A stretch of 13,547 nucleotides of DNA from SIG575 sp045632485 (GTDB lineage Bacteria > Bacillota > Clostridia > Oscillospirales > Acutalibacteraceae), in the NCBI GenBank assembly GCA_045632485.1, contig JAZQWT010000006.1, forward strand, positions 1 through 13,547. The letters run 5' to 3'. This document shows, piece after piece, positions 6,803-12,456 of the stretch (positions within the stretch are counted from its first letter, which is position 1; each line of letters opens with the position of its first letter). The notes below the pieces were generated by a model. That model worked only from the letters and a program-made list of their open reading frames with translations, had not been told where the DNA came from and ran no database searches. The position numbers and the translations under genes are program-made.

Positions 6803-8542
6803 TTAATAATTTACATTCTTCACGAGATCATTAAGTACTGAAATTGTATCTGAGCCAGCAGTACTGCCTGCAGAAAGCATTTCTTCGTAATGTCTGTGAT
6901 AGGGTCCGTAAAGTTTTTCAGCGCCATCCATATCCCAGATTACATCAGTAATAAAGTGAGCATAATCATTATCAGGAAGAATATAGCCTATAGCATCGTT
7001 ACATAGCCCCATAACAAGAACTGTTTTGTCTTCCGGAATAAACTTTACTGTCGGTTCGTAAGTCCATTCAGTTCCTCTGTATGATTCTTCGGCTGAAATT
7101 ACATTACCGTAAATAAGCTGAGGAACAATTTCTCCGGGCGCAGTAAGAAGAACAATATCAGTTCCTATTTCTACATAACCTGCTTCAGTAATAATTGAAT
7201 AACCGGTTTTACTTGAAGAATCTTCTACAGTAGTTGTGCCGATAAATCCTTCAGTTGCACCGTATCCGAAAAGACCTGTTTCGAGTTTTACTGCATACTC
7301 TGTCATTTTTACATTGAGTACAGGCTCAATTTCTTTAGCTTTGTCCTGAGCCTCAAGTATAAGTCTTGCATATTCATAACCGAGAAGTATGGCAGTTTTA
7401 TAATCTTCTGCAACAGGATTGGTTGCGATTTTGTCATCAACTTCCTTGTCAATCACTTCAGGCAAATCTGCCCATTTGTTGACAGACACAGGTGCCTGTG
7501 CACCTTGTATGAACATAAAATTCATACCGGCACCATTGATTTTTTCTTCCATATATGCAGGGAAATCGGCAGAAAGTAATTTTGTCGTTTCATCAACAAC
7601 TGTAGGATGAGCACCTATATTTGCAAAAATAGTTCCGACAGAATCACTATTGTCAGGTATAAATTTAAAGCATGAGAACTTATTCTGATAACCTTCATTA
7701 TAATATCTCTTGTTATTGATGTATGGAAATTCATCGTCAAGATACACACCGTTAGTTTCATCCTTACCCATACCAACAGTTTCAAAATAATAAAGTGAAC
7801 CGGTTTCCAAATTCATATATGACTCAACTATAGCGTCAGAAGTACGGTCGATCATAACTTCAAGAAATTCAGTATTTACAGACCTTCTTGCTCCGCCAAA
7901 GAAACTAAGAAAAATTTTGCCGAGCAAATCAAGTCCGATACCCTGAGTATCGATAACGGTATGACAATGTGTTGCATTAATGTTGATAGCATTGATATCA
8001 CTGTCGATTCCCTTGACATTGAGCTTTTGCTCAACAGCTTGTCTTATTGCACGCACGTCAGCATTGTTTACACCAATACCGTCAACAGAAGCAAAAATTG
8101 TTGTACCTCTACCTGAGCCGTCGTTAAGAGCAATAGCAACTGCTTTCTGATCATCTAAAACTCCGTTTACTTTTTGTGTAAAATATCCACCGGTATAATA
8201 TTTTTTTGTTCCGTCACGAAGATTGTCGGGAACTATACTTTCTTTACCAAAACCAAGTGACCATTTAGCTCCGTCGGCGGCTTCGTCTATAAAAATATCT
8301 GTTCCTTTATAGAAATTTTCACTGTCTTTAGAAAAATATTCATCAACAGTAGGGTAGTCAGGTGTGGGAGCGAGGAAACCTAATAACTTAATTGTTCCGT
8401 CAATCACACCTCCAAGAACATCAGTAACTGTTTTAATCGGGTTGTCATTTTTGCCTGCTGCAAAAGCAGAAATAGAGTTTACAGGGATGAGCAGAGTTAT
8501 TGCAAGAAAAATCGCAATAAAAGAACGATAAAATCTTTTCAT
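6803..8542 (-). CDS. Secreted neutral/alkaline ceramidase-like zinc hydrolase
   Basis: A 579-residue exported protein resembling the neutral/alkaline non-lysosomal ceramidase family (Zn amidases that split ceramide into sphingosine and fatty acid). Signal peptide: KR start, hydrophobic core about residues 7-22, cleavage likely near 28-29 (SAFA-AG). Family marks seen: NATHCHT 189-195 (His192 and His194), NIGAHPTVV 308-316 (His312), SADFPAY 324-330, GAQAPVS 347-353, APGEIVPQL 468-476 (Glu471) and GLCNDAIGYILP 511-522 (Tyr520). By analogy with the Pseudomonas enzyme the zinc ligands would be His192, His312, Glu471 and Tyr520. The family's usual C-terminal beta domain is short or absent: only about 60 residues follow Tyr520. 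No anchor or LPXTG is seen, so it is either released or loosely associated. AAGGAGA (8551-8557) precedes the ATG. It is single, and divergent from the ulosonate cluster. The substrate could be ceramide or another N-acyl lipid. Confidence 0.8.
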   Translation of the reverse strand: MKRFYRSFIAIFLAITLLIPVNSISAFAAGKNDNPIKTVTDVLGGVIDGTIKLLGFLAPTPDYPTVDEYFSKDSENFYKGTDIFIDEAADGAKWSLGFGKESIVPDNLRDGTKKYYTGGYFTQKVNGVLDDQKAVAIALNDGSGRGTTIFASVDGIGVNNADVRAIRQAVEQKLNVKGIDSDINAININATHCHTVIDTQGIGLDLLGKIFLSFFGGARRSVNTEFLEVMIDRTSDAIVESYMNLETGSLYYFETVGMGKDETNGVYLDDEFPYINNKRYYNEGYQNKFSCFKFIPDNSDSVGTIFANIGAHPTVVDETTKLLSADFPAYMEEKINGAGMNFMFIQGAQAPVSVNKWADLPEVIDKEVDDKIATNPVAEDYKTAILLGYEYARLILEAQDKAKEIEPVLNVKMTEYAVKLETGLFGYGATEGFIGTTTVEDSSSKTGYSIITEAGYVEIGTDIVLLTAPGEIVPQLIYGNVISAEESYRGTEWTYEPTVKFIPEDKTVLVMGLCNDAIGYILPDNDYAHFITDVIWDMDGAEKLYGPYHRHYEEMLSAGSTAGSDTISVLNDLVKNVNY

Positions 8543-8638
8543 ATTTTACATCTCCTTCTTAGTAGTGATTTCAAGAATAATATGCAGATTAAGACTCAAA
8601 TCAGTTTTATTCTCGAAATATACCTGTAATCTGTTTAT

Positions 8639-8667
8639 TTGAAAATACCCTATACAATTAATATACA
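8639..8667 (+). promoter_or_regulatory. Candidate promoter of the ulosonate-type gene cluster
   Basis: TTGAAA (8639-8644), 17 bp, TATACA (8662-8667). The -10 is only a partial match. Transcription would start near 8674 and give an 86-nt leader before the GNAT gene. It overlaps the opposite candidate promoter completely. Confidence 0.35.
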
Positions 8668-8677
8668 CACTTTTCAA
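8649..8677 (-). promoter_or_regulatory. Candidate promoter of the ceramidase-like gene
   Basis: Minus strand TTGAAA (complement of 8672-8677), 17 bp, TATAGG (complement of 8649-8654). An alternative in the same place is TTGAAT (8682-8687), 16 bp, TATATT (8660-8665). The leader would be about 100 nt. Confidence 0.35.
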
Positions 8678-8759
8678 ATAAATTCAAGTATTTTCTTGAT
8701 TTTTATGCATTATTATGATAATCTATACCTATAAACCGGATTGAAGGCGGTGAGTTATA

Positions 8760-9317
8760 ATGGTGTCTATCAGAAAATATGAGGAAAAGGATTGTGCCGA
8801 TGTGCACTATGTGTGTCATAACAGTGATGGGCCGGAAGAAGTGCCTGATTTTTTAACAGGACAGTTTTATCATAACACTTTCTGCAATTACTACATTGAG
8901 CATGAACCTGATAATTGTTTCGTTATTGATGATGACGGCAGGGCAGTTGGTTACATAATCTGTGCTGAAAACTTTGACAGATTCGAGAAGATTTTTAATA
9001 CCGAATATCTTCCTCGGTCTGATGACTACGGAGAAGGCAGATATGAGTGGGCATCGACTGCATATATTCAGCAGAAAAGATTCAAAAACGAATATCCCGC
9101 TCACTTCCATATCGATATTCTTCCTGAATATCAAAGAATGGGAATGGGTGGCAAACTCGTGGAAACATTGTGTGAACATTTAACGCAAAAAGGAGTTCGC
9201 GGAGTCTGCCTAACTTGCGGACCGAGAAATGAAAGAGCAATGAATTTCTATAAAAAATATGATTTCACACTTTTATCTCTCGACCATGATGACGCTTGCT
9301 TCGGCAAAAAACTTTAA
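8760..9317 (+). CDS. GNAT-family acetyltransferase, O-GlcNAcase-tail type
   Basis: A 185-residue cytosolic protein with one Gcn5-type acetyltransferase fold. Seen: N-terminal IRKYEEKDCADVHYVC, a long middle insertion (about 70-112), and acetyl-CoA motif A, AHFHIDILPEYQRMGMGG (114-131), with the Q-R-M-G-M-G phosphate loop. Motif B is NERAMNFYKKYDF (157-169). The AH-HIDILP signature and the long insertion recall the group of bacterial GNATs related to the C-terminal acetyltransferase-like domain of human O-GlcNAcase (recalled, not searched). The acceptor is unknown. It is the first gene of the cluster, with AAGGCGGTGAG before the ATG, and ends 27 bp before the next gene. Its arginine codons are mostly AGA, like the genes to its left and unlike the four genes that follow, so it may be an older neighbour sharing the promoter. 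An amino-sugar or ulosonate acetylation role is possible but only inferred from context. Confidence 0.82.
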   Translation: MVSIRKYEEKDCADVHYVCHNSDGPEEVPDFLTGQFYHNTFCNYYIEHEPDNCFVIDDDGRAVGYIICAENFDRFEKIFNTEYLPRSDDYGEGRYEWASTAYIQQKRFKNEYPAHFHIDILPEYQRMGMGGKLVETLCEHLTQKGVRGVCLTCGPRNERAMNFYKKYDFTLLSLDHDDACFGKKL

Positions 9318-9344
9318 GCAAAATATTGAATAGGAGAATTTATT

Positions 9345-10556
9345 ATGGCATCACCGGCTTTAGTCGAACAACTTTATCAGGCACTTCCTGATGAAACAAA
9401 AGAATTTTTAAATACTGCAATAGAAAAAGTAATTGAAGTAAAAAAACGTGGCGGTAAGGTTGCTGCTGTTATAGGAAGCGGTCCTAATCTTCACGAAGGC
9501 GTTACAACTCTTATTGCCGCACTCATTCATGCAGGTCTTATTGACGGCGTTACAACTAGTTCTGCTGTTATTTCTCATGAAATGGGCGGTACTCTTGACA
9601 GGGTAAAACGTTTTGATGCAGACATTCTCGGCGATAAATGTCCCGAAAATATTCGTTGTCGCGGTAATATTTATGAGCTTACTCAACTTGACGAAGCTGA
9701 ATGGGCAAGAATCCGTTCTGAAATGCCTCTTGATGAAGACCTTATTTCTATCTGCGAAAAAGCAGAGGGCAAGGTTATTATAAAAGCTGCAGGTAACATG
9801 GCTTATCCGGTTGGCTACTTTAACGAAACTGTTTCTACAGAAGTCATGGTTGCAGCACAGACTCTTGGTGAGAGCTTTGAATACGTTGCAGGTCTCGGTT
9901 CAGACCCCAACACTATGATTGGTGCCGGTGCAATCAAGAACGTACCCGTTCTTGTAAGCGTTCCGCAGCTTATCGGTGGCGGTCAGGTAGGACTTTGCAT
10001 TTCTGATAGTATTCCTGTAAGTCAGCGTTGCAAACGAATTGCAAAAATGCTTTCAGATGCTGATGTTATTATTGAATCTGCAGTTGCACTTACACAGGAA
10101 ATCCACGACGGTCCCTTTGAAACCTACACAGGTCACGGCATTTGGGGTGCAATGAATGGTCTTCCTACATACAGCCTTAAGGATAAAACTCTCATTCGTT
10201 TTGACCTTGATGAAAACCTTAAACGTTCATGGGATCTTAACAAACAGAGTGAACTTATCCAGAAGGCGATCAATGAAGGTCTTCCTAAAACAAAGCTTAC
10301 AAAAATCCCGTTCCGCATGGAAATGTCTGCTTTCACACGTCTTGAAAACAGTATTCCTGTTATCGGTGATATCGGTGAATTGTGGCCGATTTTTGTTGAC
10401 CGTATCTGTAACGAACTCGGTATCAGTCTTGACTTCTCATCTGCACCGCAGAACACAGATGAAGGTAAGGAAATGCGCGAACGTATTGTTAAAGAAATCA
10501 AGCCTTTCTCTCTCAATAAAATGAGAAAAGCTATCAGCGATAAATATAGTTTTTAA
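9345..10556 (+). CDS. Unrecognised 403-residue Rossmann-like protein
   Basis: I do not recognise this family. It is cytosolic (no signal peptide or membrane helix), with AGGAGA seven bases before the ATG. Visible: an N-terminal helical stretch (1-35); a beta-strand and Gly-rich loop, GGKVAAVIGSGPNLHEG (36-52); then HAGLIDGVTTSSAVISHEMGG (62-82). The middle is AAGNMAYPVGYFNETVSTEV (148-167), VAGLGSDPNTMIGAGAIKN (181-199) and VPVLVSVPQLIGGGQVG (200-216). The later part is KMLSDADVIIESAVAL (234-249), HDGPFETYTGHGIWGAMNG (254-272) and an acidic-aromatic C-terminal region. The order of these elements recalls the deoxyhypusine-synthase-like fold and the LOR/SDH (ArgZ/archaeal ornithine cyclodeaminase) domain, which suggests binding of NAD or a similar nucleotide; this is a weak, memory-based resemblance. 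Tight spacing (27 bp before, 23 bp after) places it in one operon with kdsB. Arg codons are 12 of 16 CGT/CGC. Confidence 0.75.
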   Translation: MASPALVEQLYQALPDETKEFLNTAIEKVIEVKKRGGKVAAVIGSGPNLHEGVTTLIAALIHAGLIDGVTTSSAVISHEMGGTLDRVKRFDADILGDKCPENIRCRGNIYELTQLDEAEWARIRSEMPLDEDLISICEKAEGKVIIKAAGNMAYPVGYFNETVSTEVMVAAQTLGESFEYVAGLGSDPNTMIGAGAIKNVPVLVSVPQLIGGGQVGLCISDSIPVSQRCKRIAKMLSDADVIIESAVALTQEIHDGPFETYTGHGIWGAMNGLPTYSLKDKTLIRFDLDENLKRSWDLNKQSELIQKAINEGLPKTKLTKIPFRMEMSAFTRLENSIPVIGDIGELWPIFVDRICNELGISLDFSSAPQNTDEGKEMRERIVKEIKPFSLNKMRKAISDKYSF

Positions 10557-10579
10557 TTTACAATAAAGGAGTTTTAAGT

Positions 10580-11326
10580 ATGAGTGCAAAAGTTTTAGGC
10601 GTTATTCCTGCTCGTTACGGTTCATCACGTCTTCCCGGAAAACCCCTTAAAGATATATGTGGTAAACCTATGATTCAGCATGTTTATGAAAATGCAAGCC
10701 AATCAAAGGTTCTTACAAAAGTTGTTGTTGCAACTGATGATCAGCGTGTTTATGATGCAGTAATCGCTTTCGGCGGCGAAGCTGTTATGACTAGCGTAAA
10801 CCATCCCACAGGCTCTGACCGTGTTGCTGAGGCTGCAAGCAACTATGACTGCGATTATGTTATCAATATTCAGGGTGACGAACCACTTGTTCCTCCCCAG
10901 ATTATTGATGATATAGGTACTGCTCTTATCAATAGTCCCGATTGTGTTATGGCTACAGGTAGTGTGCCTATCGACGGTGAAGATTACATTAAAAACAACT
11001 GTGTTGTTAAAGTTGTTACCGATGTGAATGGAAATGCAATTTATTTCTCACGTTCTCCTATTCCGTATCCTCGTCATGCTGAACATGCAAAATATTTTGA
11101 ACATGTAGGTATTTATGCATATACACATGATTTCCTCAATACATATACAAAACTCGCTCCTACACCGCTTTCAGAAGCAGAGTCACTTGAACAGCTTAAA
11201 GTTCTTGAGCATGGTTACAAAATTAAGATTGTTCCTGCTCCTGCACAGTATGAAGCTGTAAGTGTTGATACAGAGGAAGACCTTCAGGAGGTTATCCGCA
11301 TTTATAAAGAACGTCACGGTTTATGA
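10580..11326 (+). CDS. kdsB: CMP-Kdo synthetase-like cytidylyltransferase
   Basis: Activates a 3-deoxy-ulosonic acid with CTP to give the CMP-sugar and pyrophosphate; cytosolic. At 248 residues it has KdsB length throughout. Seen: IPARYGSSRLPGKPL (9-23), the CTP-binding N-terminus; HPTGSDRVAEA (75-85); INIQGDEPLV (95-104) with the Mg-binding Asp100; FSRSPIPYPR (156-165); HVGIYAYT (175-182); ESLEQLKVLEHGYKIKI (201-217); and VDTEEDL (229-235), with the second metal Asp230. These are KdsB marks, not those of CMP-sialate (NeuA) or CMP-pseudaminate synthetases. AAAGGAG lies nine bases before the ATG. The usual substrate is Kdo for lipid A, which is unexpected in a Gram-positive. Alternatives are capsule or wall Kdo, or the 8-amino-Kdo used by some KdsB relatives. 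No kdsA, kdsC, kdsD or Kdo transferase is in view. Arginine is all CGT/CGC. Confidence 0.88.
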   Translation: MSAKVLGVIPARYGSSRLPGKPLKDICGKPMIQHVYENASQSKVLTKVVVATDDQRVYDAVIAFGGEAVMTSVNHPTGSDRVAEAASNYDCDYVINIQGDEPLVPPQIIDDIGTALINSPDCVMATGSVPIDGEDYIKNNCVVKVVTDVNGNAIYFSRSPIPYPRHAEHAKYFEHVGIYAYTHDFLNTYTKLAPTPLSEAESLEQLKVLEHGYKIKIVPAPAQYEAVSVDTEEDLQEVIRIYKERHGL

Positions 11327-11413
11327 TTATCTACTCATATTTCATAAAGAAATATAAACTTTTTCACATAACTGTAACAAATACAGTAATTTCAGAATTG
11401 GAGAAATTTATAA
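11327..11413 (+). other. 87-bp gap inside the cluster with weak symmetric elements
   Basis: This is the longest gap in the cluster. It holds a 7-bp AT-only-type hairpin, ATATTTC (11337-11343) with GAAATAT (11349-11355), followed by AAACTTTTTC, and a 5-bp inverted repeat ACTGT/ACAGT (11371-11375 and 11383-11387). Either could be a weak attenuator/processing site or chance. No convincing internal promoter is visible. The ribosome binding site TTGGAG precedes the next start. Confidence 0.3.
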
Positions 11414-12430
11414 ATGATTAAAGCTGAAGTTTTATACCAGGAATATCTTGCAACTGAAGGTATTAATGAAGAAACAGGGGAGTGTCATGCAGCAACAGTT
11501 GCTATCTGCAACGGCAAGCCCACAGCTGCCTGGTTTGGTGGCATCAAAGAAAAAAACCCGAATGTGCGTATCTGGTTTGCAAAACGTGATGGTGAATGGA
11601 GTACTCCTGTAGCTATAACTCCTGACGATGGTGAAGCAGACTGGAATCCAACTCTCTTTGCAGAAGACGGTGTTCTTACACTCATTTATAAAAGCGGTAT
11701 TGATGAAGGTCATTGGTATTCAATGAAATCCGTTTCTAATGACGGTGGTAAAACATGGTCAACGCCTGAGGAACTTGTTCCCGGTGATGTAGGTGGCAGA
11801 GGTCCTGTTAAAAATCAAATGATTCGTCTTTCAGACGGTGCGCTCCTTGCTCCTGGCTCAACAGAAGATCTTGTTGACCGTTGGGAATCATGGACTGACC
11901 GTAGTGATGATAACGGTAAAACTTGGAAACTTTCTGCTCCTGTTGCATTTGAACTTCCTGATGGTACAATATGTAACCGTAAAGAAGAACTTCCTAAAGA
12001 TGGTGAAGGCCTGATTCAGCCTGCAATATGGGAAGATCAGTCACATAACGGCAAAGTTTATATGCTTGCACGCACAAATATCAATTGGATTTATCGAAGT
12101 GAATCATCAGATTTTGGCCGTACATGGTCAATAGCTCGTCCTACAGATATGCCTAACAACAACAGCGGTATAGGCGCTGCTATGACTGATTGTGGTGTTT
12201 TAGGTCTTATCTGTAATCCTGTAAGCGAAAACTGGGGCGACCGTACACCTCTTTGTCTTTTCCTTTCAGATGATAATGGTGCAACATATCCTGTGCGCAT
12301 TGATCTTGAAACAGAACCAGACGTTGAATTTTCATATCCATCTATCGTTGCAGAAGGTAATCTTCTTCACATGGTTTATACTTGCGGACGTAAAAAAATT
12401 GGTTATGCTCTTGTACGCGTTGAAAAATAA
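11414..12430 (+). CDS. Sialidase-like BNR/Asp-box beta-propeller protein, apparently cytosolic
   Basis: A 338-residue protein of the BNR_2 sialidase-like family, a six-bladed beta-propeller. Four Asp boxes: SNDGGKTW (108-115), SDDNGKTW (164-171), SSDFGRTW (231-238) and SDDNGATY (285-292). Other family marks are ECHAATVA (23-30), AAWFGGIKEKNPNVRIWFAK (38-57), DWNPTLF (76-82), GPVKNQMIRLSDGALLAPGS (130-149), NNNSGIGAA (248-256) and FSYPSIV (306-312). Like most of this family it lacks the FRIP motif of classical sialidases, so real sialidase activity is unproven; a glycosidase or lyase acting on another acidic sugar is equally possible. There is no signal peptide or membrane anchor, so the substrate should be intracellular, which is unusual for sialidases. 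It lies 87 bp after kdsB and 26 bp before the membrane-protein gene, sharing their CGT-rich arginine usage. GGAG precedes the ATG at 11-14 bases. Confidence 0.82.
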   Translation: MIKAEVLYQEYLATEGINEETGECHAATVAICNGKPTAAWFGGIKEKNPNVRIWFAKRDGEWSTPVAITPDDGEADWNPTLFAEDGVLTLIYKSGIDEGHWYSMKSVSNDGGKTWSTPEELVPGDVGGRGPVKNQMIRLSDGALLAPGSTEDLVDRWESWTDRSDDNGKTWKLSAPVAFELPDGTICNRKEELPKDGEGLIQPAIWEDQSHNGKVYMLARTNINWIYRSESSDFGRTWSIARPTDMPNNNSGIGAAMTDCGVLGLICNPVSENWGDRTPLCLFLSDDNGATYPVRIDLETEPDVEFSYPSIVAEGNLLHMVYTCGRKKIGYALVRVEK

Positions 12431-12456
12431 AAATTTTTAATCAAGGAATTATATAT

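Larger units (their letters stand above)
8634..8682. repeat. 12-bp inverted repeat in the divergent intergenic region (8543-8759)
   Basis: TTTATTTGAAAA (8634-8645) and its exact complement (8671-8682) flank a 25-bp spacer. Each arm contains TTGAAA, so each can act as a -35 for transcription across the spacer. A second, weaker pair, CAGATTA (8585-8591) and TAATCTG (8627-8633), lies in the leader of the minus-strand gene. Nothing else is seen in this 217-bp stretch apart from ribosome binding sites at its ends. Confidence 0.55.

Noticed and set aside
8585..8633. Riboswitch-like structure in the leader of the ceramidase-like gene
   Set aside because: Only a single 7-bp distant pairing is seen, with no conserved riboswitch core I can recognise.
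10580..11326. Reading the cytidylyltransferase as NeuA (CMP-sialate) or PseF
   Set aside because: The PARYGSSRLPGKPL, ESLEQL and VDTEEDL motifs and the 248-residue length are those of KdsB.
11337..11365. Terminator splitting the cluster after kdsB
   Set aside because: The 7-bp AT-rich stem is weak and the T-run is separated from it by four bases; at most partial attenuation. Shared codon bias on both sides argues for one unit.
12091..12300. Antisense frames within the sialidase-like, ldhA, galT and ABC genes
   Set aside because: They lack ribosome binding sites, overlap strongly supported genes and have no recognisable protein features.
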